From: Deltaproteobacteria bacterium
GTDB lineage: Bacteria > Desulfobacterota > DSM-4660 > Desulfatiglandales > Desulfatiglandaceae
Assembly (NCBI GenBank): GCA_018644785.1
Contig: JABGPV010000155.1
Span: 1 to 12,543 of the forward strand
Length of the DNA stretch: 12,543 nt
Direction of reading: 5' to 3'
Shown here: in pieces, positions 6,207 to 12,227 of the stretch
How positions within the stretch are numbered: position 1 is the first letter of the stretch
Layout of the letters: each line of letters starts with the position of its first letter
Notes under the pieces: generated by a model
Databases searched by the model: none
The model's input: the letters and a program-made list of their open reading frames with translations, nothing else
What the model was told of the DNA's origin: nothing
Program-made: the position numbers and the translations under genes

Positions 6207-9200
6207 TTACCCGTTCCCCCGGACAATTCGCACCTCCCTTGGCCCGGCCGTCACCTGGAATCCACCCCTGTAACCCTCAAAAAAGAGCGCCGTGGCGGCG
6301 GCCTTAATCCTGGCGGGGAACCGGGAGGGGTCATCGTATCTTCTTGCGGTCCAGGCCGAAAACCGGCCCGGATTTTCTATTTCGATCTCCATGGCCCCGG
6401 TGTACCCGCTTTTCTCGAAATGCAGGGTCCACTCCCTGCCGCCGGGATCTTCCGACAGTATCCGGCGAAACTGCGCCGTAAATCCGGACTCCGTATTGGC
6501 GGCATATGGGATTTCCACCAGGATACCTCTCAGGTCCGGGCCCTTTTGGGGCAGGGCCAGAATCAACTCATTTTTCCCCGATGCTCGCAGGGTAAAAGCG
6601 GTCTCACCCCTTTTGAACCGTTTTCCCAGGAGTTGTCTGAGCGCCTGAACCACCCGACTTTCAGGATTATAAACGATTCCGTACTCTTTTCCATTTTCGG
6701 ACCGCCTGAAAAAAACGCCGTACGTATCACCATTGATCCTGATTTTCAGGTTTCTTTCTTCACCCGGTTTCAGTGGATTCTCTGAATAGAAAACACATGC
6801 GAAATCACGCCTGACCGAAAACCCGGTTTTAAGAAGCGCTTCATCATAAGGCACTTCAGCCACACGCCCCTTTCGGGAGAAATACCTCACCAGCCCGAAC
6901 CGAACCCGGTCCTCCACCAGTTCCCGAAAAAGTGAATCCTCCCAGTAGGGAACCATGTCCGGTTTCAATGCAAATGTTCCCGCTTCCCGATCCAGGATAA
7001 ACCAGTCCGTATCAGTGTTGCTCAAATATTTAAGTGGCATCTGGAGCAGTTTTGCTTTGACCTTTGAAAGAAGAAAATGCTCGGGATCAGCGGAACCGGC
7101 CAGGTCGTCATAATCAAAGAGCCTCTCTCGGTGCCCAAGAAAGTACCCGCGAAAGCCCACTGCGATATCGTCCACGCGCCAGGAATTCCCCGCCAGTTCC
7201 AGAAGACACGTGAGCACCACCATCTTATAGGATTTCACCGGGTTCAGACCCGATTCCAGGTGATCGAGAAACACCTCGCCCGGTGTACCCAGAAGTCTCC
7301 GTTCCCGCTCATCGAGATCCCCTTCACACGCAAGCTTCGCCTGCAGCCAGTTCCCGAAATGCCGGATGAACACGTAGGGGTCCACATGATATGCATTGTC
7401 GAGGAAATCCGTGAGGGACGGGGAAACACCCTCCAGATCGCCCCGGATATCATTGTAAAGGGATTTGAGCCTTTCCCCGATGGGGATACCGCCGTCGAGG
7501 ATAGTCCGCATTTCCCGATCCCAGATGCGTTTCACCTCCAGGTCAGAGTCCAGGTAACACCCCTTTGGAAGTGTAACACCGGGTCCGTCGGTCATGAACG
7601 CCGCCCTGTCCGCCGCAAATTCCTGCATGGACGTGTAGCCGCTCAAGGCCAAGGGCGCCACATGCGCCTTTTTAAAATTCCCCACGAAATCGATGACCAC
7701 CAGGTAATCTTTTCCGGGCGAGTTTCGAAGTCCCCGGCCCAGCTGCTGGAGAAAGACCGTAAAAGACTGGGTGGGCCGCAGAAAAAGCACATGAGTCAAG
7801 CCCGGGATGTCTACCCCTTCGTTGAAGATGCTCACGGTACAAATCACCTGGAGCGGATCGTTTTCGTCCTCAAGACGGGCCAGTGCCGCAGCTCTTTCTT
7901 CCCCCGGATTATCTCCTGAAAGTGCCAAAGACGCGATACCATGGTCACGGGTCAATCGTTTCGCCGTATAGTGCGCATGGGAGACCGAACTGCAGAAGGC
8001 CAGCGCCTTGATCTTCCCGAAACTGGGAAGGTACTTCCGGAGATTACCGGCAACAATGGCGGTGCGGGTGTCGCTGCTGAGCGCCCGTGTCAATTCTTCA
8101 TCGTCGTAGTGGGTGCCACGCCAGGCGATCTGCCGGTAATCCGTTTCGTCATGGACGGCAAAGTATTGAAAAGGGCAGAGCCACCCCCTGTCCACGGCAT
8201 CGAGCAGCCGCACTTCATAGGCCACATTGTAATCGCACAGGCGCAGCACATCCCTGCCGTCCATGCGCTCGGGCGTGGCTGTGAGGCACAACAGAAAACG
8301 GGGTTTGAAATGCTTAATGGCTTTCAGATAAGTGGGTGCCATGCCGTGGTGGAACTCGTCAACCACCAGATAATCGAAATATTCCGGCGAAAACCGGTCC
8401 AGTTGCTCAGGACGGCTCAGGGTCTGGATCATGGCAAAGACAGCCCGGGAGCCGTTTTGAGCATGCTGCCCCGCCCCCAGGATCTCCCCGAAAAAGTGAT
8501 CCTTCAAAACACCTTGAAACGTTTCCCTGGATTTCAGCAGGATATTTTCCCGGTGCGCGATAAACAACATGCTTTCAAACCCGCTCTCCCGGTAGTCGAA
8601 GGCTGCCAGATGGGTTTTTCCCACACCCGTGGCCGCAATGACGGAGGCCTTTTTGATCCCCTGCCCTCTCATACGGGAGAGGTTCACGAGAGCTTCCCCC
8701 TGAGCCGGATTTGGCACAATTTCATCTTCAGGCGCATCCATTGCGGACGGTGCTGTAACAGGGGCCGGCGTCACAGTCGTCTGGGGCCAACCCTCCGCGG
8801 GAGGATCAAAAACATCCCCCCTCCCTTTCTCCAGTTCGAGCCACCGTTCCCCGTAGGCTGCAAGGAACGCATCGGAAATTTCCACGGATTCCTGATCCCA
8901 GTACCGTGTGAACTCGGAAAGGGCCGCTTCAAGTGGAGATTGCGCTTCAAAACGGATATTCACTTCATGGGCGGAAAAGTAATTCCACTCCACATTTTTC
9001 AAAAAACCCGCTCCGGTAAAATTGGACGAACCGATCAGTAATGCACCGCCTCCATCCCGGTGGCGAAACAGCCAGGCCTTTGGATGGAAAGGCGGAGGTG
9101 TTTTATCAAAGGGAATTTCAGGCGGATGATATGCCCTTACCTGTATGCCCGGCACGGTATCCCTCAGGTGCACCAGGTAATCGGGCCGGTTGAAGTTGCC

Positions 9201-9461
9201 CATGGTGGAAGTGAGGACTTTTAGTTCACCGCCTTCTTCCATAAACCGGATAAATTTAGGAATGAACAGGTTGATGACCCCAGGGTAGTAGAAAACGGAT
9301 GCGATCCAGACCCTGTCACTTGCTATCATCTCCTTTTTGATCAGATCCACCATCTGCGCTGCGTTATGGGGCGTGAACAGGAGAGACGGCGAATACCGAA
9401 CGGCGTCTTCGTCAATCTCCCCTCGCCGGCGTGACTCGAAATCTTTTAAAGATTTCTCCAT
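6207..9461 (-). CDS. PLD-domain / SF2 DExH helicase fusion with uncharacterised C-terminus (1084 aa)
   Basis: Residues about 20-215 form one phospholipase D-like domain with a single HxK motif (HPK, 126-128) and its partner GSSNFTGAG (144-152). In proteins of this type two such domains usually pair, so a dimer would form a nuclease or phosphodiesterase site. After a Pro/Ala linker (about 220-250) comes an SF2 helicase: Walker A AATGVGKT (276-283), DEFHH box (368-372), TATPER (394-399), a second RecA domain with TVSIFNEGVDIP (542-553) and motif VI QQLGRGLR (572-579). Residues 600-1084 show no motif I know; the layout recalls PLD-helicase-DUF3427 proteins but I cannot see clear DUF3427 motifs. 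It starts 5 bp after the 78-aa ORF and ends 21 bp before the methyltransferase. Likely substrate: DNA, or possibly RNA. All motifs look intact. Confidence 0.92.
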   Translation of the reverse strand: MEKSLKDFESRRRGEIDEDAVRYSPSLLFTPHNAAQMVDLIKKEMIASDRVWIASVFYYPGVINLFIPKFIRFMEEGGELKVLTSTMGNFNRPDYLVHLRDTVPGIQVRAYHPPEIPFDKTPPPFHPKAWLFRHRDGGGALLIGSSNFTGAGFLKNVEWNYFSAHEVNIRFEAQSPLEAALSEFTRYWDQESVEISDAFLAAYGERWLELEKGRGDVFDPPAEGWPQTTVTPAPVTAPSAMDAPEDEIVPNPAQGEALVNLSRMRGQGIKKASVIAATGVGKTHLAAFDYRESGFESMLFIAHRENILLKSRETFQGVLKDHFFGEILGAGQHAQNGSRAVFAMIQTLSRPEQLDRFSPEYFDYLVVDEFHHGMAPTYLKAIKHFKPRFLLCLTATPERMDGRDVLRLCDYNVAYEVRLLDAVDRGWLCPFQYFAVHDETDYRQIAWRGTHYDDEELTRALSSDTRTAIVAGNLRKYLPSFGKIKALAFCSSVSHAHYTAKRLTRDHGIASLALSGDNPGEERAAALARLEDENDPLQVICTVSIFNEGVDIPGLTHVLFLRPTQSFTVFLQQLGRGLRNSPGKDYLVVIDFVGNFKKAHVAPLALSGYTSMQEFAADRAAFMTDGPGVTLPKGCYLDSDLEVKRIWDREMRTILDGGIPIGERLKSLYNDIRGDLEGVSPSLTDFLDNAYHVDPYVFIRHFGNWLQAKLACEGDLDERERRLLGTPGEVFLDHLESGLNPVKSYKMVVLTCLLELAGNSWRVDDIAVGFRGYFLGHRERLFDYDDLAGSADPEHFLLSKVKAKLLQMPLKYLSNTDTDWFILDREAGTFALKPDMVPYWEDSLFRELVEDRVRFGLVRYFSRKGRVAEVPYDEALLKTGFSVRRDFACVFYSENPLKPGEERNLKIRINGDTYGVFFRRSENGKEYGIVYNPESRVVQALRQLLGKRFKRGETAFTLRASGKNELILALPQKGPDLRGILVEIPYAANTESGFTAQFRRILSEDPGGREWTLHFEKSGYTGAMEIEIENPGRFSAWTARRYDDPSRFPARIKAAATALFFEGYRGGFQVTAGPREVRIVRGNG

Positions 9462-9466
9462 GGCGG

Positions 9467-9703
9467 CTATCTGGAAAACTGTCGATCCGGGCCCACTTCC
9501 AACATCTTGAGGCCGGCCAGGATGGATTGAACGGTTTCAGCGGATCGATCCAGAACGGCAACGGGGTCGTCCTGTCGCCATGCATCATGAAGGTTTTGAG
9601 CACTCTTTAGGATTTGAGATCCGATCCGGTCTTTGGCATCGTCTTTCAGTTGGCTGCCGTGAGCCGGGTCGGTTTCTTTGGATTTGTTCTTTTTGTCTGG
9701 CAT
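9467..9703 (-). CDS. Hypothetical helical protein, first gene of the PLD-helicase operon (78 aa)
   Basis: I do not recognise this protein. From ATG 9703 it has a Lys-rich N-terminus (MPDKKNKSKETDPAHG) followed by two predicted amphipathic helices: about 20-43 (DDAKDRIGSQILKSAQNLHD) and 45-70 (DDPVAVLDRSAETVQSILAG). There is no signal peptide or membrane segment. It stops only 5 bp before the PLD-helicase ATG, so it is probably a translationally coupled accessory subunit of that enzyme. The frame stays open upstream to a TTG at 9748, giving 93 aa (LELETVKIQNGHARI in front). Neither start has a clear Shine-Dalgarno, and I prefer the ATG. Confidence 0.55.
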   Translation of the reverse strand: MPDKKNKSKETDPAHGSQLKDDAKDRIGSQILKSAQNLHDAWRQDDPVAVLDRSAETVQSILAGLKMLEVGPDRQFSR

Positions 9704-9874
9704 AATACGTGCGTGGCCATTTTGTATTTTAACTGTCTCCAGCTCCAATAGATATGAACCGTCCGATTTCTACACCCTTGCCAAATTCACCCACCCCTTC
9801 GAATGTCTTCAAACATGGGAACAGGCATGGGGTATTGAAGTCGCCAGACCACCCGGATGGGCCGGTCGCTTTGG
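9704..9874. other. Intergenic stretch upstream of the main operon
   Basis: About 170 bp with no supported gene. The operon promoter must lie here or further upstream, but I see no convincing -35/-10 pair on the minus strand. Short open frames exist on both strands but lack RBSs and run into the 136-bp repeat. Confidence 0.4.
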
Positions 9875-10010
9875 GGTGGGGACGCTGGTAAAAAAATAAA
9901 AATCAATTTGTTCAACCGATGCCCGTTTTGACCGGCAATGGCCTTTCCCCTTTCAACTAAACGGACGCGGCGCGTCCCGGGTACGTTCCCACGCAGAGTA
10001 TGGGAACGAG
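9875..10010 (+). repeat. 136-bp dispersed repeat, full copy 1
   Basis: It starts GGTGGGGACGCTGGTAAAA, contains TCAATTTGTTCAACCGAT and TTTGACCGGCAATGGCCTTT, and ends in the 49-bp hairpin unit finishing ATGGGAACGAG. The same 136 bases recur without length change at 11943-12078, with only scattered substitutions, and a core portion at 11169-11236. No terminal inverted repeats or coding capacity. It lies between the glycine-rich gene and the main operon. Confidence 0.85.
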
Positions 10011-10030
10011 GGAGCCCGTCACGCAAGCCG

Positions 10031-10483
10031 CTAACGGTTGCTTCTTCCAGAGCCGCTGCCAGATCCTTTGCCTGAACCATCCTTTTTGCCTTGACCAGAT
10101 CCCGCGCCATAACCCGAACCATCCTGGGGACGTTCTCCGGTGCCGGTCCCGTCTTTGGCACCGTAACCTTTGCCTTTTCCCTGGCCGGAACCGCTGCCGT
10201 CGCACTGCCCGGAACCGCCGCCTTTGCCCCCTCCCCCACCACCTCTGCCGCCTCCACCACCCCGGCCGCCGCGGGCCAGAAGGATGTTCATGTGGTTGTT
10301 GGGGAGATCAGCGGCCATTCGGGAGGCGGGTTGGGTTCTGGACGAAAACAAGCCGTCGGTATCACTCGGGCCGGTATCCGCGATTGCGGGTGTTCCCCAG
10401 GAGATGAGGGCCATGCTCAGTCCCATTCCAAGCACTTTTACCCATCCTGTACGCTTTCGCGAATTTTCGGTTATCCATTTCAT
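10031..10483 (-). CDS. Secreted glycine-rich repeat protein (150 aa)
   Basis: An exported low-complexity protein. Residues 1-36 are a signal peptide: basic start (KWITENSRKRTGWVK), hydrophobic core (VLGMGLSMALISWG) and a probable cut after TPAIA, before DTG. The mature part has a spacer of about 35 residues (DTGPSDTDGLFSSRTQPASR), then from about residue 70 to the end almost pure Gly/Ser/Lys/Arg, with GGGGGRGGGGGGKGGG followed by degenerate DGSGxGxG(K) units (DGSGSGQGKGKG, DGTGTGERP, DGSGYGAGSGQGKK, DGSGKGSGSG). There is one mature Cys. The family is not recognised; Gly-rich DGTG/DGSG proteins of this kind occur in sulfate reducers in my memory. The start is set by GGAAAGGAG 7 nt upstream. 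It is bracketed by hairpin repeats on both sides, and a terminator-like stem lies in its upstream region. Confidence 0.72.
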   Translation of the reverse strand: MKWITENSRKRTGWVKVLGMGLSMALISWGTPAIADTGPSDTDGLFSSRTQPASRMAADLPNNHMNILLARGGRGGGGGRGGGGGGKGGGSGQCDGSGSGQGKGKGYGAKDGTGTGERPQDGSGYGAGSGQGKKDGSGKGSGSGSGRSNR

Positions 10484-10490
10484 TATTGAG

Positions 10491-10500
10491 CTCCTTTCCG
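10491..10500 (-). promoter_or_regulatory. Ribosome binding site of the glycine-rich protein gene
   Basis: The minus strand reads CGGAAAGGAGCTCAATAATG, an AAGGAG core 7 nt before the ATG at 10483. This supports the start and the reality of the low-complexity ORF. Confidence 0.7.
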
Positions 10501-10520
10501 TGCCCCCGGCTGCACTGATC

Positions 10521-10569
10521 GGACGTGGCGCGTCCCGGGTACGTTCCCACGCTGGAGCGTGGGAACGAG
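10521..10569 (+). repeat. 49-bp hairpin repeat, solo copy
   Basis: It begins GGACGTGGCGCGTCC and ends GCGTGGGAACGAG. The two halves GTTCCCACGCT and AGCGTGGGAAC are a perfect inverted repeat around a short loop. It equals the 3' part of the 136-bp repeat without the 5' part, and it lies between the terminator-like stem and the RBS of the glycine-rich gene. Confidence 0.8.
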
Positions 10570-10591
10570 AATAGCCCTAGCTAAGAAAAAC

Positions 10592-10631
10592 AAAACCCCG
10601 CTCTCCATCTGTTCTAGAGTAACGGGGTTTT
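10592..10631 (-). terminator. Rho-independent terminator-like hairpin
   Basis: AAAACCCCG (10592-10600) pairs with CGGGGTTTT (10623-10631), and CTCT (601-604) with AGAG (616-619) extends the stem. On the minus strand it is followed by GTTTTTCTT, a good U-tract; on the plus strand only TTTT follows. It would end transcripts of the ARPP-1-like remnant, and would also attenuate transcription into the glycine-rich gene if that gene has no promoter closer in. Confidence 0.65.
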
Positions 10632-10738
10632 AAGCTCGATTAAAACCATTCTTAATCCTCTTTTTTTCATTGAATCAAAGAAGGGATACTGGTTTACGAA
10701 TTCTCTATAATCTTGCCTACTCTTAACTAGTCATTAAG

Positions 10739-10927
10739 TCAATATATATATTTGATGCCGAACGCCGATTTATGACCGTTGCCCCGATTGCCCAGGGCCA
10801 CATCCAGCATCAGGTGTTCCAGGCTCACGGTGTATGTTGAGAGCAATGGGAAAAGCGCCAGATTTTTGCAGGACTGCTTCCGGCCGACTTTCATCTGTTC
10901 CAGATAATTCTTGATAACGGCATCCAT
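10739..10927 (-). pseudogene. ARPP-1-like gene, truncated after the N-terminus (62 aa left)
   Basis: The first 45 residues (MDAVIKNYLEQMKVGRKQSC, then KNLALFPLLSTYTVSLEHLM and LDVAL) match the start I remember for ARPP-1 domain proteins: a short helix, the G-x-x-Q-x-x-x-N-L-x-x-F-P-L-L strand, then Y/H-L-x-L-D-x-A-L. Those proteins are several hundred residues long. Here the frame runs into an unrelated tail (GNRGNGHKSAFGIKYIY) and stops, so about 80% of the gene is missing. A strong RBS (AGGAAAGGAG at 936-945 of the 10-kb block) still precedes the ATG, so the fragment may be translated. The ATG at 10927 is preferred over an upstream in-frame one at 10960 because of this RBS. I infer a deletion junction near codon 45. 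The family call rests on a short segment. Confidence 0.5.
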
Positions 10928-10935
10928 GTTCGTGT

Positions 10936-10945
10936 CTCCTTTCCT
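10936..10945 (-). promoter_or_regulatory. Ribosome binding site of the ARPP-1-like remnant
   Basis: AGGAAAGGAG lies 8 nt before the ATG at 10927. A TATAAT hexamer further upstream (10959-10964) could be its -10 box, but no good -35 is placed at the right distance. Confidence 0.5.
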
Positions 10946-11036
10946 GATGTTTGGAACCATTATAACCGGTACGTTTGTCAGATAAGGTCACAGGGGAAGA
11001 CGTTTTTTTAGAAAAAATCACAAAGATAGAAAAATA

Positions 11037-11168
11037 TTGAGCCGCACAATAACGGTTCTTATAGGGAAAAAAGGGATGTTTCGGCATACATGAAAAAACA
11101 GGGGGGATTGACTGGCGGAGGTGTTTCTACCGGAAATCAGTATTGTGCACCCGGAATTATGGTGAAAG
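11037..11168. other. Intergenic stretch without recognised content
   Basis: This is part of a gene-free interval of about 330 bp, from 10928 to 11261. Short open frames on the minus strand have no RBS and no recognisable product. The right part of the interval is the partial repeat at 11169-11236. Confidence 0.3.
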
Positions 11169-11236
11169 TCAATTTGTTCAACCGATACCCGTTTTGACCG
11201 GCAATGGCCTTTACCCTTTCAACTAAACGGTCGCGG
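11169..11236 (+). repeat. Partial copy (68 bp) of the 136-bp repeat
   Basis: From TCAATTTGTTCAACCGATAC through GACCGGCAATGGCCTTTACC to CAACTAAACGGTCGCGG it matches the central part of the two full copies. It lacks their 5' purine-rich start and the 3' 49-bp hairpin unit. Direct orientation. It lies just downstream of the antitoxin gene and with the copy at 11943 brackets the toxin-antitoxin module. Confidence 0.85.
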
Positions 11237-11261
11237 AATTTACACTGATGATTTTATGGTG

Positions 11262-11537
11262 CTACGCAACTTCTATGCGCAGGCTTTTACCAAGAGCTTG
11301 AGCAAATTTCTCCAATGTTGACAATTTGATATCTTCAGCGTGATTCTCAATACGTGAAATGGCTGTTTTTTTTGTGTTGAGTTTTTTTGCAAGTTGTTCT
11401 TGCGTCAGACCAGCTTCTTCCCTCGCAACTTTGAGCATTACACCAATTTTAAATTCTTCGTACCCGGATTCGTAACCCTTGGCGAATACTGGATCACTAG
11501 ACTTGCGGTTGGAAACATATGATTTTAATGTTTTCAT
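11262..11537 (-). CDS. higA: HigA-type antitoxin, XRE-family HTH (91 aa)
   Basis: A DNA-binding antitoxin that neutralises the HigB toxin and represses its own operon. An N-terminal arm of about 28 residues ([20 protein letters not shown]) is followed by an HTH_3/Cro-C1 fold: [20 protein letters not shown] (helices 1-2) and [20 protein letters not shown] (recognition helix and turn), ending [17 protein letters not shown]. It starts 1 bp after the toxin stop (TAA-A-ATG), so the two are translationally coupled in toxin-first order, the usual hig arrangement and opposite to most TA systems. The RBS GAGAGGAG lies inside the toxin's last codons. Length is normal and the gene looks intact. Confidence 0.88.
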   Translation of the reverse strand: MKTLKSYVSNRKSSDPVFAKGYESGYEEFKIGVMLKVAREEAGLTQEQLAKKLNTKKTAISRIENHAEDIKLSTLEKFAQALGKSLRIEVA

Positions 11538-11538
11538 T

Positions 11539-11889
11539 TTATTTTCTCCTCTCTAAGTAATCCTTCTTTCTGGCTTCCGCGATCTTGATGGCTCGGGGAG
11601 GAGTTTTCTGAGTTTTCTTTTGGAATGCGTGGTTGAGGACTATGAGCTTGGGGCCGTCAAAAAAGCCGAGTAACCGGAATATGTTGTTTCCTGCCACGAC
11701 TCTCACCTCCCAAATACCATCGGTATGGACAAGCTTTTTGAAATAGTTCGATGGTATGGTCGGCAATTCTTCAATTAACCTCAAGACCCATGTTGTTTTC
11801 TGCGCTTGCTTCGAAGACAGCGACTCCAAAAAATCCTCGACGGGACAATTGCCTGATGCCGTTTCATAAAATATTATCTCACGTATCAT
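11539..11889 (-). CDS. higB: HigB/RelE-type toxin, phage Gp49-like (116 aa)
   Basis: A predicted ribosome-dependent mRNA interferase of the RelE superfamily (Gp49/HigB branch, PF05973). Diagnostic segments: [20 protein letters not shown] (residues 1-20, the start typical of the branch), [17 protein letters not shown] (38-54), [20 protein letters not shown] (57-76, the G-hxExR beta hairpin) and [20 protein letters not shown] (83-102, with the basic K-K-T-x-K-T-P stretch). The C-terminal helix [12 protein letters not shown] completes the fold. E61 and R63 of the EVR strand, and the lysines of the C-terminal strand, are the likely catalytic surface. The RBS is weak (no AGG before the ATG), which may keep toxin output low. 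Directly followed by its antitoxin; apparently intact. Confidence 0.88.
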   Translation of the reverse strand: MIREIIFYETASGNCPVEDFLESLSSKQAQKTTWVLRLIEELPTIPSNYFKKLVHTDGIWEVRVVAGNNIFRLLGFFDGPKLIVLNHAFQKKTQKTPPRAIKIAEARKKDYLERRK

Positions 11890-11897
11890 GTCTTGTG

Positions 11898-11926
11898 CAT
11901 GTTAACATGTAAGTTAACTTTGTCAA
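11898..11926 (-). promoter_or_regulatory. higBA promoter with overlapping palindromic operators
   Basis: On the minus strand TTGACA (11921-11926) is a perfect -35 box. TAACAT (11899-11904) at 16 bp spacing is a plausible -10. Between and over them lie two GTTAAC sites (11901-11906 and 11913-11918), and CATGTTAACATG (11898-11909) is a perfect 12-bp palindrome covering the -10. This is the expected layout for autorepression by the HTH antitoxin; binding by HigA is inferred. Confidence 0.7.
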
Positions 11927-11942
11927 GGAGAATTTCGTTGTA

Positions 11943-12078
11943 GGTGGGGAAGCTGGTAAAAAAGTAAAAATCAATTTGTTCAACCGATACCCGTCTTGAC
12001 CGGCAATGGCCTTTCCCCTTTCAACTAAATGGACGCGGAGCGTCCCGGGTGCGTTCCCACGCTGAGCATGGGAACGAG
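11943..12078 (+). repeat. 136-bp dispersed repeat, full copy 2
   Basis: It starts GGTGGGGAAGCTGGTAAAA and ends in the 49-bp hairpin unit (12030-12078, GGACGCGGAGCGTCCCGGGT to GCATGGGAACGAG). It is the same length as copy 1 (9875-10010), with scattered substitutions and no indels by eye. It sits immediately upstream of the higBA promoter. Confidence 0.85.
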
Positions 12079-12106
12079 AAAGTCGATGGGGAGACTGCAT
12101 GGTTTA

Positions 12107-12201
12107 GAGGCCTGAAGGGCCGTGACATACCAGCCCGGGGCGACGCCCCGGGAATAACAGGTTACAAGGTTGTTGAGCCCTGTAAGGGCGTGACAGTAAC
12201 C
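12107..12201. repeat. GC-rich hairpin repeat block (GCCCCGGG type)
   Basis: Two similar units, GAGGCCTGAAGGGCCGTGAC (12107-12126) and GAGCCCTGTAAGGGCGTGAC (12175-12194), flank a perfect hairpin: CCCGGGGC / GAC loop / GCCCCGGG (12134-12152). I remember this composite repeat from Bacteroidetes and Desulfobacteraceae intergenic regions, where it is often mis-annotated as small proteins. It lies at the 3' side of the guaA-like gene and could form an RNA structure in its mRNA, but it has no U-tract after the stem. Confidence 0.7.
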
Positions 12202-12227
12202 ATTATGTTAACAATCTTGTCAACAAT

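Noticed and set aside
5847..6785. A 312-aa plus-strand open frame
   Set aside because: It lies antisense to the methyltransferase and helicase genes, whose motifs are unmistakable. Pro/Ala-rich composition is typical of an antisense shadow.
7941..9041. A 366-aa plus-strand open frame opposite the PLD-helicase
   Set aside because: Long, but antisense to conserved PLD and helicase motifs, without RBS or recognisable domain.
9787..10260. A 157-aa minus-strand frame through the glycine-rich gene and the 136-bp repeat
   Set aside because: It overlaps the glycine-rich gene out of frame and then reads through the dispersed repeat; the signal peptide and RBS belong to the other frame.
10592..10690. 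An 18-codon minus-strand leader frame (MKKRGLRMVLIELKTPLL) ending in the terminator stem, suggesting attenuation
   Set aside because: No Shine-Dalgarno precedes it and there is no run of regulatory codons; the stem is explained by simple termination.
11879..12100. A 73-aa minus-strand frame (MQSPHRLSRSHAQRGNAPGT…)
   Set aside because: It is a translation of the 136-bp repeat and the higBA promoter; a near-identical peptide appears at the other repeat copy. Not a gene.
5522..12201. Possible CRISPR array from the repeated units
   Set aside because: Copies are kilobases apart, differ in orientation and have no regular spacers; no cas gene is present.
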